From positions 1 to 22,229 of the forward strand of contig CAJPVJ010000616.1 in assembly GCA_905397405.1 (NCBI GenBank): a stretch of 22,229 bases of DNA, written 5' to 3'. The notes under the pieces were generated by a model. That model was not told where the DNA came from and searched no databases. It worked only from the letters and a program-made list of their open reading frames with translations. This DNA comes from Oppiella nova. Taxonomy: Eukaryota > Arthropoda > Arachnida > Sarcoptiformes > Oppiidae. Below are positions 13,201-22,229 of the stretch, piece by piece. The translations under genes were made by a program, and so were the position numbers. Every line of letters begins with the position of its first letter. Within the stretch, counting starts at the first letter, position 1.

Positions 13201-15322
13201 GGTCACAGTCGGGATCCGTTGGCGTCAACAACGACGTGCCCTCGAGTATGGTCTCAATGCACGACTCAGTCAACCAGACCCGTCAGTTTGATGCCGACCC
13301 GCCCGGCCTTCTCGAGAAGACTGAACGACTTCTGCGCGAATGGATACAACTCTACCACTCGCAGGCGAATACCAGCAAAATATTCCAGTTCTACGTCCAA
13401 CAGATGAACCTCCAGGTGCTTTGCGTTTGTCATCATTTATTTAATTGCTAAATACTAAACAAATTGATCCCATTCTTAGGGTATCCTCAAGACTGATGAC
13501 TTAATCACACGATTCTTCCGTTTGTCGACCGAAATGTGTGTCGAACTCTGCTATCGTATACTCAACGCCGCGGCACAGACTCCCGGCTCGTCCAACATAA
13601 TCGACGTGCGCTCCAAATGCTTCCATACATTGGATGCGTTCACACACTTGATTGTAATGCTCGTCAAACACAGCGGCTCATCAACGGCCGCATCGGGCGC
13701 CGCCTCCGAGACGACCGCCAAACTTAATCTGTTGAACAAAGTGCTGAATATCATCGCAGGTGTGGCCACTCAGGACCAGGACATAAGACAAGCAGACTTC
13801 CAACATCTGCCATATTATCGTATATTTGTCTTACTGTTCATGGAGTTAGTGTTAGGACCCACCAACTTGGGACTGCCCGGCTCTGTACTTCTACAGCACA
13901 ACCAAATGGGATTAGGGCTCAACCCCTCACAGTTGGACCCATTGCTTGAATCGATTCAATATCAAGTGTTGACCGCTTTCTGTAATACACTCCACATATT
14001 GCGACCCTCTAAAGCGCCGTCATTCTCGTTCGCATGGCTTGACTTCATTAGTCACCGCACTTTTATGGAGAAATGTCTGCTGTCCGGTGCCATCAACTCC
14101 GGCACTCCCACTAAGGGCTGGCAAATGTACGCCCAACTGTTGGTCGACTTAATCAAATTCGAGGCACCATTCCTTCGGAATGTAGAATTGCCTCAATCTA
14201 TGGACTCTCTCTATAAAGTAAGTCTCAACCACTTGTCTATCAATGTCTTGTCTATGGCTTGGCTCTCTTAACACACATTTGTTTAAACTAATTTAGGGAA
14301 CACTGAAAGTCTTTTTGGTTCTGTTACACGACTTCCCGGAATTCTTGTGCGAGTATTGCTATGGTTTATGTGATGTCATACCGTGTAATGCCATCCAAAT
14401 GCGAAATCTAGTTCTGAGTGCATTCCCTCGCAATATGAGACTTCCCGACCCATTCACTCCTAATCTGAAGATCGATACGTTGCCGGAAATAAGTCAACCC
14501 CCGCGCGGGTCAACCACTCTGACCACATTCGGCACTCAGGTCTTCAAGAAGGACTTGGACTCATATCTACGCACGAGAAGTCCCGTCACTTTCTTGAGTG
14601 ATTTGCGCGGATATCTTCAGCAAACAGCTCCAAACAATAGCACAGATTTAGTTCACTATAACATCCCATTAATCAATGGTTTGGTGCTATATGTCGGCCA
14701 AACAGCTATTCAGTCGATCCCACCGAAGAGTATCAGTATGTCATCGATAGCCCATTCGTCACATATGGATATCTTTCAAAATCTTGCGGTCGCTCTCGAC
14801 ACTGAAGGTTAGTCTCTGATTGTGTGATGTCTGGGAATCATGTTTTACTAAACGAATGGCATTTAATTGTTGCAAAACAGGTCGCTATCTATTCCTGAAC
14901 GCTATCGCCAATCAGTTGCGTTATCCCAACTCTCACACCCATTACTTCAGCTGTACTCTACTCTATCTGTTCGCCGAATCCAACACCGAAGCAATTCAGG
15001 AGCAAATCACTCGCGTCTTATTGGAGCGCCTCATTGTCAACCGTCCGCACCCGTGGGGCCTATTAGTGACATTCATTGAGTTAATTAAAAACCCGTCGTT
15101 CAAGTTCTGGAACCACGAGTTCGTCAGATGTGCCCCAGAAATCGAGAAGTAATTGATTTGCATGTTATTTGCTTCAATGATTTATTCATAATTAACTCGT
15201 TTGTCAACAGATTGTTTGAAAGCGTCGCCCGTTCTTGCAATGGGGCCACTCATAGAGGAACTGCTGGCACCGGGCCCTCCACTGCCGACTCCAGCATCAC
15301 TCAATCCAATCAAATGACCTAA
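7204..15322 (+). CDS. CNOT1: CCR4-NOT transcription complex subunit 1, deadenylase scaffold (frame broken by a tandem duplication)
   Basis: Eight exons: 7204-7326, 7417-7822, 7892-8392, 8471-13415, 13480-14217, 14297-14807, 14881-15148, 15211-15322. All seven introns are GT-AG, 64-89 bp, and phases agree. The protein scaffolds CCR4-NOT, holding CAF1/CCR4, CNOT9 and CNOT2/3 for mRNA deadenylation. Recognised parts in order: N-terminal [12 protein letters not shown] region near residues 480-660 ([26 protein letters not shown]); TTP-binding region near 790-950 (SYFQRIYN-like, [23 protein letters not shown]); MIF4G CAF1-binding domain near 1060-1300 ([29 protein letters not shown]); CNOT9-binding DUF3819 near 1400-1560 ([11 protein letters not shown]); C-terminal NOT module near 1990-2480 ([38 protein letters not shown]). 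ATG 7219 aligns better with the vertebrate start than ATG 7204; either is possible. As printed, exon 4 runs out of frame at 12348 and stops at 12421-12423. Counting the 128-bp unit once gives 2491 residues (human about 2376) with every exon in phase, so the gene is probably intact in the organism. Confidence 0.95.
11720..13593 (+). repeat. Left arm of 1.75-kb inverted repeat (resident CNOT1 copy)
   Basis: This segment of CNOT1, from the CNOT9-binding domain to the start of exon 5, is repeated in reverse orientation at 20370-22229. Subtracting each arm's own tandem duplication (128 and 114 bp) leaves both arms exactly 1746 bp, so there is no net indel between them. The arms are separated by about 6.8 kb holding the rest of CNOT1, ANKMY2 and the legumain fragment. 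Confidence 0.93.
12220..12475 (+). repeat. Perfect 128-bp tandem duplication inside CNOT1 exon 4
   Basis: Bases 12220-12347 and 12348-12475 are identical by eye over 128 bp. The unit encodes the Ser/Asn/Pro-rich linker after the CNOT9-binding domain. Because 128 is not a multiple of three, it shifts the frame and causes a stop at 12421-12423. The inverted CNOT1 copy at 20370-22229 has the sequence through this point only once in this form, which shows the ancestral arrangement. Perfect identity suggests a very recent event or two overlapping contig ends that were not merged. Confidence 0.95.
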
Positions 15323-15340
15323 AATTACGATTCAATTACT

Positions 15341-15346
15341 ATTAAA
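15341..15346 (+). terminator. Possible ATTAAA polyadenylation signal of CNOT1
   Basis: ATTAAA begins 19 bases after the CNOT1 stop codon. It is the second most used animal polyadenylation hexamer, but the flanking DNA is so AT-rich that chance occurrence is likely; further matches occur downstream. Confidence 0.3.
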
Positions 15347-16058
15347 ATCATTTCTAAAGTCAGATAATGTGTATACTTTTAATATTTGCTAATGATTGAC
15401 ATGTTTATGACTATTATTATAATTACTTTTATTAATATTATTAAACCTTATAATTATATATTGTATATCTATGTAAAATAGTTTTGATTAAAATATTAAA
15501 TTTTAATTATCTTTAATTATTTTGTTTGATATTATTTTAATTGACTGTAATATCAAATCTGATATTTTGAAGTCATTGATACCATTGAGTTAGAAATCTT
15601 TGAATACTATTAGTCATCTAATGCTCCCTTATGTCAAACAATTATCATAATTGTCACCATTGTTTGTGATCGTCGGCTCTAATCAGCCATAGATCCAAAG
15701 ACTGACAGAAACCGTAGTGAAGACAACAACTCTAGGTCTACAGGCTTTAGGCGTTCATCACATGATAGCCATACTTAAGTCTAAGATATTGGTCTAAAAC
15801 TGATTGTTGGATCAAATATAACGAATGAATACAATTGTTATAAGTTTTTGTCATGAAATGAGTTACAATTAGTGTTGTAATATAGTTTACTCACTAGTTT
15901 ACTCACCAGTTTAACCTACTTTACAAACGCTTCAACACACGTTATATACCTGCATTAACTTCGGTTACAAACCAAACAATACTAACATTTGTTGTTTGTT
16001 TAGCTAACTTTGAATGGTTTATTAATATATCTTTGGCTCAAATCGACGGACGGAACCA
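15347..16058. other. Intergenic region between CNOT1 and ANKMY2
   Basis: About 710 bp without a supported gene. The first 200 bp are very AT-rich and should contain the CNOT1 3' end. The part after about 15650 is more balanced and includes direct near-repeats such as ACTCACTAGTTTACTCACCAG around 15890-15911. It probably carries the promoter and leader of ANKMY2, but no individual element can be assigned. Confidence 0.5.
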
Positions 16059-17102
16059 ATGAGTGATTTGACGGCAAACGAGAAGCTCTTGATTTCTAAG
16101 ATATGCGAAAACAATTTGGAAGAAGTGAAGCAATTGCTGAATGAGAGCGATGTCCGGATCGACTGCTGCGATGATAATGGGATGACAGGTCTGCAGCACT
16201 CGGCCTATAAAGGCAATGACCGGATCTGCGAGTATCTCATCGAAAGGGGCGCTGATGTGAACCACAGCCAACAGATCCAGGGCTACACCGCTCTCATGTT
16301 CGCCGCACTGGGAGGTCACGAATCGGTGGTGAGTCTGTTGCTGGAGTCGGACGCCAACATCGATGCCATCAATTCAGTCAACAGAAACGCCGCACAAATG
16401 GCGGCTTTCGTTGGCCAACACTCGGCCGTCGCTATCATTAATAACTTCATCCGCAGACAAGACATTGAGTACTACACGAGAATCCACGGTCTGGAAACGG
16501 AACCCATGATCACCGGCCGATTGGTGTCTCCATTGCACGCATTGGTCAGACAGACAAACATTCATCCGATAAGAATCGGATTGTTTCTGAAGAACAATTG
16601 GATTCTTATAGAAAACGGCAATAAAATGATTAAAGTCTTGGAATTGATTTGCGAGAAACAGCTGAAAGACAAACAAAACGAAATGATTTCAATGAAAATA
16701 CATTATTTGGCTTTTCTGTTGAGACATTCACTCAAACATCTACTCAAACATCACGACAAAGATAGCAAACAAACCAAAGAGGAAGGCATTAAGAAACTGG
16801 AACTGCTGTTGAAGTCGTGGTTGAAGTCGCGAGAAAGCGACGGATTTCCCGTATTTCTGGAGCAGTTGTTGCGGCAAAGTATTCGTGAGTATCCGCACCA
16901 CGAGAGCGCTCTCTTCCAACAGCTCATCAGAACCCTATCGACCGTTGAGATCGGGTCAGAGCCCAGCGCTATATCCATCCTCTCGCAGGCCATCAACGGT
17001 CAGAAAGGGTTTAATGATGAGAGTCTTGTTTGTGGCACTTGTGGTGACAATAAGCCCACTAAAAGGTGTTCCCAATGCAAGCAAATTACTTATACATTAT
17101 GA
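16059..17102 (+). CDS. ANKMY2: Ankyrin repeat and MYND domain-containing protein 2, C-terminally truncated
   Basis: One uninterrupted exon of 347 codons. Three ankyrin repeats occupy about residues 37-135 (NGMTGLQHSAYKGNDRICEY, GYTALMFAALGGHESVVSLL, NRNAAQMAAFVGQHSAVAII). The middle region matches the ANKMY2 family, e.g. INNFIRRQDIEYYT, SDGFPVFLEQLLRQSIREYP and VEIGSEPSAISILSQAI. The C terminus begins a MYND zinc finger: CGTC and CSQC supply the first four metal-binding cysteines at residues 326-340. The frame then ends after ITYTL, so the second half of the finger and the usual tail are missing; the human protein is about 441 residues. Vertebrate ANKMY2 is an adaptor that binds FKBP38 and affects adenylyl cyclase trafficking in Hedgehog signalling; a similar role here is inferred from family only. 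The start ATG has good context (accaATGA). Loss of the tail could be real, an unrecognised 3' exon or a sequence error. Confidence 0.9.
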   Translation: MSDLTANEKLLISKICENNLEEVKQLLNESDVRIDCCDDNGMTGLQHSAYKGNDRICEYLIERGADVNHSQQIQGYTALMFAALGGHESVVSLLLESDANIDAINSVNRNAAQMAAFVGQHSAVAIINNFIRRQDIEYYTRIHGLETEPMITGRLVSPLHALVRQTNIHPIRIGLFLKNNWILIENGNKMIKVLELICEKQLKDKQNEMISMKIHYLAFLLRHSLKHLLKHHDKDSKQTKEEGIKKLELLLKSWLKSRESDGFPVFLEQLLRQSIREYPHHESALFQQLIRTLSTVEIGSEPSAISILSQAINGQKGFNDESLVCGTCGDNKPTKRCSQCKQITYTL

Positions 17103-18283
17103 CTCACGGTTGCCGACCTGACCTCAAGGGTATTTTTCAAGACATTTGAAGTTTCATAAGGGTTAACTAACTGGCGATTAACTATAAACAAAGATTTCTG
17201 TATAGTTGTCGATAAAGCTCTTATAGATTGTCTTCTAATAGAAGTTCTGTTCAATGAATGATAATTTAGTTGTGATTTGTTTTCAATGATTACTTAATTA
17301 GTTAGTGATTATAAATCTATCTATAATTATAAAAATCTTCTCCCTATGATATTACTGGTATAGTAGTCAACTCCAGATGTATTACCCTGTACTGAAAGCA
17401 TAAATTACAATTTACAAGATTTAATTTCACACTATTAGGTAATTCTTACATATTTTTAGATGTTTATGAAAGTATCTGACAATGTTTTAAACTGGTCTCA
17501 TGTTTAATGAGGTTTAACTAACACTTGAAAATTAATTTAATTACGAATTAGAAATTAGAAACTGACGTTTAATATATATTTTGAATGTATTTATTTGATG
17601 TTAATTTTGTAACAAATTGTTTATTAATTTAAAGATTCATATTATTTTTTAAGGAAAAGTTTATTATTTAATTTGGTTGATCTAATAGTTATTTATTACC
17701 CAATAACCACCGTATGGATATTAAATTTACTGAATTTATTTTTGGTATTATATTGAATTTTGAAAAATTCATGTATTGATACAGAGTAAATTTGCAGAAT
17801 TTATATTTCATAATAAGATGTGATTTTTATTTAAATTTAAATACAATTAATAATAATAAACATGATATCAGATAAGACTTCTAAATCAATATAAACACGG
17901 TTTCACAGTCAGAATCATATGGAACCTGAGAATTATCCATTTGAACGTGTTTTGCTAATATTTTTGAATGGCAATTAAATTTTAAATCTTTGTTTAAGTA
18001 AATTGTTTATCAAAGAATATTGAACTTAAATTATCAAATATTCAATTGCTTATTTCCCAAACTTCACTTATTAATAACTTATTAACTGTATTAACTTCAC
18101 AATTTAATTGATAAATTTTAACAAATGTTTGACTGATTTATTGTGTAACTTTTATAATTTAATACTCTATAGTTTATTTAACTAAATACTTGTTTTAGAA
18201 TAGTATAAACTTTAGTTACCAATTCCGTAAGTATCTTAGACAAACTTACCTACAGGTAACTATACTTGTCTTGTCACCGCTTG
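17103..18283. other. Intergenic region between convergent ANKMY2 and legumain
   Basis: About 1.2 kb of AT-rich DNA lying between the 3' ends of two convergent genes. No coding sequence is supported beyond a possible remnant of the ANKMY2 finger in a shifted frame at 17093-17149. TTTATT at 18173-18178 and 18137-18142 would be AATAAA signals for the minus-strand legumain transcript, roughly 106 and 142 bases past its stop. Confidence 0.5.
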
Positions 18284-20369
18284 TTAACGTGAAATCCAAT
18301 TCTCAATGATGTGAACGTTTCCTAAGTTTCTATTCTCCAAAGTCTCGCAGATATTAACGAAGACATAGAGAAATCTGAGCGCAAAAGGATGTGTCGAGAG
18401 ATCGAAGCAGTGATTATCAAACTGATGGATCAAATCGGTATAGCAGTCATGATTTGTCAGCTCTTTCTTATCGCTCCAAATACTGTCGACGGACACGAAC
18501 TTCACTTCCAATTCGCGGATCAAATGTTTGACAGAATTGATGAGAAAATTTCGAGCCCTCAATAACTCTTCGTATTTGAATTGATTGACAAACTTTTGCT
18601 CTTCAGTTTGATGTGTATTAAGTCGTTTGTATGCGATAGCAATGGGCACATCACCGCTCGCTACGGCATCCGTTATGACTACCTTTCCATCGTAAGTCTT
18701 GTTGTAAGTCTTGGAGCCCTGGAATTGACTCAAACTGATCCGTCCAATGCTTTTGTCCCCAAATTCCTTGACGTGGGATGTGTTTGTCTCGACCAAGACT
18801 CGTTTGAATTGTTGCTGTAATGTCTCTCCTGTGAGTGAATGTCTGGCATCACTGTCTTCAATCCAATTGACTGAATAGACATCACCCAAATAGGTCTCCC
18901 GCACGTCATCGTAATAACAGGCATAACTCGATTCCGTAGAGTTGGGCCGTCAGCAGCGCTTCTATAACTATAACAAACCTTCATTAGGCCTTTTGTAACT
19001 TGGTGAAAGCGTGCGAAAAGCATATTTAACTCAATTAATATCCTAAAATAAAGTAGATATTAAATTACGAAACATAAGTTATGGTTTTATTAATAAATAA
19101 AATATACCATAATTGCAATCAATAAAATAATGAACAACTATTAGATATTAGATACTGTACAGTAGATTATTGCAAACAATTCATTATTCGTGACATAACT
19201 TAACTGTTAAAGTAGTAAATATTAAATTTCATGACTTTTTTATGAATTACTGATATATTAATTAAATGCTAACTAAACTGCCTTAAAAATTCTTGAAATA
19301 TTTTATTGAAAAATTTTGTGCCGAAAATTCACAGCATTGAAGGCTTCTGTCTAATGCTTCAGACTTTCATATTATAGACACGACTACAATAAGATCTATA
19401 AAGACTTCACCACTATATCACACAATAGCGTAGAAATGTCTTGTGATCATAGTTTCAATTTACAGAACCTTGTTATTAAAGATAAATTTTAAAATATCTA
19501 TATTGTATATTCACAATAATCATATCCACTATATTGATTATGTTTGTCATTAATTAGTTTTAAACTATATTTAATCTCAGATTTAAAATATATTTTGTCA
19601 TTTATATTTTATTTTGATGTAAAATATTGAACAAGACAAAAATATATCAAATAAACTGTTTTGATAATTTGAATAAATGACATAATCTGTGATTTAATGG
19701 TAACATAGTTATTGAGAAATTAATAGCACCGGTATGTAACTTTGAGTTCTTAAGCTATTACTTCCCCGCACTATAGGATTCTTTCAAAATAAGCCAAATT
19801 TCTATTTAAATCAATGTATTCTTTGAGTGAATTGAAAACTTATCGTATTTGAGACAATTTAGTTGTCTATCAAATTATCATATTTCACACATTTATGAGT
19901 TATTAAGTTAATCACAATTCACTTCCTATTTGTGATACTTTAACAGTTAGATTGTGAAAGGTTTAACTGTAAGATATATTGTCTTTTTGAGTCTACAATT
20001 CTTTGCTATTTAGTTGTCCTTTAATACACAAATTCTATCATATATTGCACTCAAATTAATTTTTTCTGACTAATTGTATCGATACTCCGATAAGAGTAAT
20101 GATATAATAAATGACTCAAGATGGTTTTCAAAACTCGACAAAAGTATAATTTTGTGTAATTGTAAGAAAATGCGATTAAATGTTACCTTCAATATAAACG
20201 GCCATTTTATTAAACTTCTTCTGATGAGCCATATTTCTCAGAGCATTATTCAGATCTTTAGCGTATAGTTCTCCGTTAGGGAAGGCTATAAGGCCGGGCG
20301 CGCCGTGATCTGCGAAATACACGAATATGTGATCGTTTGGACCACTTTTGACCACTTTTTTGCCCTTTA
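18284..20369 (-). pseudogene. Legumain (asparaginyl endopeptidase, C13 family), incomplete and frameshifted
   Basis: Two recognisable exons on the minus strand. The 5' one, 20369-20187, encodes [20 protein letters not shown] then ADHG, which contains the catalytic histidine, and ends at a good donor after VYIE. The 3' one, 18961-18284, encodes the end of the protease domain (SSYACYYDD, TYLGDVYSVNWIEDSD, with the conserved S1-pocket Asp region) and the C-terminal prodomain (NTSHV, SLSQFQG, CYTDLIHQFDNHCF, ALRFLYVFVNICE) to a normal stop. Legumain cleaves after asparagine in lysosomes or gut. Missing are everything before VLKG (signal peptide, first half of the catalytic domain) and the short exon that should carry the catalytic cysteine (EACESGS); I searched 18962-20186 and found none. 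In the 3' exon a base appears lost in the C run at 18944-18946 (minus strand), between AADGP and NSTESS. The 5' end is fused to an inverted CNOT1 segment. It is either a disrupted gene or a misassembled one. Confidence 0.85.
18962..20186. other. AT-rich intron-like DNA between the two legumain exons
   Basis: About 1.2 kb, far longer than the 63-89 bp introns elsewhere in the window. No exon encoding the expected catalytic-cysteine segment is visible on the minus strand, and nothing else is supported on either strand. The unusual length and the missing exon suggest deletion, insertion or misjoining within this interval. Confidence 0.45.
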
Positions 20370-22229
20370 GGACGAGCCGGGAGTCTGTGCCGCGGCGTTG
20401 AGTATACGATAGCAGAGTTCGACACACATTTCGGTCGACAAACGGAAGAATCGTGTGATTAAGTCATCAGTCTTGAGGATACCCTAAGAATGGGATTAAT
20501 TTGGTTAGTATTTAGCAATTAAATAAATAAAGACAAATGCAAAGCACCTGGAGGTTCATCTGTTGTACGTAGAACTGGAATATTTTGCTGGTATTCGCCT
20601 GCGAGTGGTAGAGTTGTATCCATTCGCGCAGAAGTCGTTCAGTCTTCTCGAGAAGGCCGGGCGGGTCGGCATCGAACTGACGCGTCTGGTTGACTGAGTC
20701 GTGCATTGAGACCATACTCGAGGGCACGTCGTTGTTGACGCCAACGGATCCCGACTGCGACCCCCGAAGACTGTCAACAATTTGCTGGATTTCGACGAGC
20801 AATGGATGTCCGGCGCCTTTACTCAGACGAAGCAGATTCTCGATAGTGTTGGGGAAATCGGTTTCACTGAAGCTATGGCCGTATGTTTTGATGAACTGAA
20901 GAGTGAACGCCAGGGCCACAGGGTTTTGGGTGTTCTCAATGAGTTGCGCCAAATGAATGTCCATCATCTGGAAGTTGATAAGTGAGGCCCGGATTAAGAT
21001 CTCCAGCAATTCGTCCGGTAGTGCCGGTCCTGTCGATGAACTAAACAGTCGCTCCAATACTAAGCGAGTGATCTGTTTGGTGGTCCACTGATGAGTGAAA
21101 GCTCGAGGATCTGACAGAGCCTTAAGGATAACGAGATACAGATCACGCGCGCGACCAATCACTAGCATATCGGCCACTCCTGTCTGGTCGACATTCATCA
21201 TGAGCTCGTGAATGGCTTCTAACACCTTCTGTATTAACGTGAGGGCACACATGACATCCCTTGGGTTCTGTCGCGCCAGTAGTAGAATCTCAGCAATCGA
21301 TCGGATAGTATTGACAAACAATTCGGATGACATGCTCTGGATTTGACTGAATTGATGCATAAGTGACTCCAATTCGGTCATCAGCTTCTCATAGATGGTG
21401 ACGAGCACCGCATCGGCCGCTTGGGTCGAGACGGGCGGTCCGACATCGGAAGGGGCGCCGAAACTGTTGGACACATTCTGGTTGGACAGCGCAGTCATAT
21501 TGGATGGCGGCTTGAATGATGCGGCAGTCGATGAGCCAATCAATTGTTGGTTTGAATTCGAGTTCGATATGACATTCGGATTATCAGAGATGGGAGACTG
21601 AAATCCGGGGATATTTTTGCCCAACTCTTCGTATACATTCATCTGCTGAGGAGTGACGGGACCCNTTGAATTCGAGTTCGATATGACATTCGGATTATCA
21701 GAGATGGGAGACTGAAATCCGGGGATATTTTTGCCCAACTCTTCGTATACATTCATCTGCTGAGGAGTGACGGGACCCACCTTCAGGCGAATGGCTTCCG
21801 GCATTCTCTCGGCCTGGTACGTCAGCACAGTTGGGTCGCAGTAGCGCCTGCCCTGAGCTCTGGCCTCCCGTCTCAGTTCGTATTCATTCTTCATTTTTCG
21901 GTCCAATTCTGTCAAAGACTTTTCAATAGCAGTCTTCTGTATGAAACAACAGCAGAGGTCTATGTTGTCGGTGGCGATGGTGTGGGCCGTGGCGTCGATC
22001 AACTCCTTCGAGACCTGACAACGACTCAGGAATGCGTTCTTTAACGCCGTTGTGATCGACACAAAGAGGGGGTCTTTGCACGTAATCATAGCCATACCTG
22101 CCGTCAGATTTCTGGTCAGATAGTGTGCGGCGACACACATATGATTCTCGTCGGGATCTAAAGCAAAGTCCTTTTTGATGATCTGTTCGGCGGTCGTGAG
22201 ACTGATTTTGATACTCCTTTCCACGACCG
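20370..22229 (-). pseudogene. CNOT1: Inverted partial second copy of CNOT1
   Basis: Reads leftward from the window edge and corresponds to CNOT1 residues of about 1427-1987. It contains the end of the CNOT9-binding domain, the linker, the connector region, a 64-bp GT-AG intron (20547-20484) identical in position to the resident copy, and 38 codons of the following exon. The frame is open throughout if the N is ignored. By hand I count about 23 exonic and 5 intronic substitutions against 11720-13593, only 5 of which change an amino acid (I/V, A/V, H/P, I/T, N/S). At 20369 homology stops abruptly. The CNOT1 frame then meets TAA in the very next codon and sequence continues as legumain in another frame. 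The right end is cut by the window. Purifying-selection-like differences suggest an allele or a full paralogue rather than a long-dead fragment. Confidence 0.9.
20370..22229 (-). repeat. Right arm of 1.75-kb inverted repeat
   Basis: Reverse-complement match to 11720-13593 at about 98% identity by hand count. Base 20370 pairs with 13593 and base 22229 with 11720. The arm ends at the right edge of the window, so its true extent is unknown. Confidence 0.93.
21551..21778 (-). repeat. 114-bp tandem duplication flanking the single N at 21665
   Basis: Bases 21551-21664 and 21665-21778 are the same 114-bp unit, identical apart from the N, which sits exactly at the junction. The unit is 38 codons, so the frame survives and the segment from GPVTPQQ to SNSNS is repeated in the translation. 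A single N at the seam of two identical stretches is what a scaffolder or gap filler leaves when overlapping ends are not merged; a real short tandem duplication is the alternative. Confidence 0.92.

Noticed and set aside
19318-19337. Minus-strand ACEF-like codons that might be the missing catalytic-cysteine exon of legumain
   Set aside because: There is no AG acceptor directly before it, the residues after the cysteine do not fit the family, and a stop follows after about 16 codons.
20371-20427. Continuous minus-strand frame beginning [12 protein letters not shown] and running into legumain
   Set aside because: The first 19 residues are an out-of-frame reading of CNOT1; the same string occurs in the resident copy at 13536. 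It is not a legumain N terminus and is not good evidence for a fusion protein.
1-22229. CRISPR array, tRNA or rRNA genes, prokaryotic operon, phage or intact transposon
   Set aside because: No regularly spaced repeats, cloverleaf, ribosomal segments, integrase or transposase motifs or terminal inverted repeats with target duplications were seen; the only large repeats are CNOT1-derived.

Overview
This is a stretch of a nuclear genome from an animal, most likely an arthropod and perhaps a small acariform mite. That assignment is inference. It rests on protein-coding genes with conserved metazoan proteins, GT-AG introns of only about 60-90 bp, codon-rich genes (around 50% GC by eye) set in very AT-rich intergenic DNA, and a haplotype-like second copy of one gene. 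There is no bacterial, viral, CRISPR or transposase signature.

Layout: 1-5164 is AT-rich DNA with no gene I can support, containing one compound microsatellite. 5165-6304 (+) is PSMD7/Rpn8, a 26S proteasome lid subunit, in two exons. 7204-15322 (+) is CNOT1, the scaffold of the CCR4-NOT deadenylase, in eight exons. Its large fourth exon is broken by a perfect 128-bp tandem duplication; counting that unit once gives an open frame of 2491 codons. 16059-17102 (+) is ANKMY2, an ankyrin/MYND protein that stops halfway through its zinc finger. 18284-20369 (-) is a fragment of legumain (asparaginyl endopeptidase) lacking its 5' half and the exon for the catalytic cysteine, with a 1-nt frameshift. 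20370-22229 (-) is a second, inverted and slightly diverged copy of the middle of CNOT1, fused directly onto the interior of a legumain exon. It carries its own 114-bp tandem duplication around the single N at 21665.

The genes are unrelated housekeeping or signalling functions (protein degradation, mRNA deadenylation, trafficking adaptor, lysosomal protease) and show no sign of forming a pathway. The unusual content is structural: a 1.75-kb inverted duplication of CNOT1 about 98% identical to the resident gene, with mainly synonymous and intronic differences, a sharp junction inside legumain, and separate tandem duplications overlapping the same 65 bp of CNOT1 in both copies. The simplest reading is that a second haplotype (or a paralogue) of CNOT1 was joined to this contig, by rearrangement or by misassembly. 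I see no evidence of a novel functional system.
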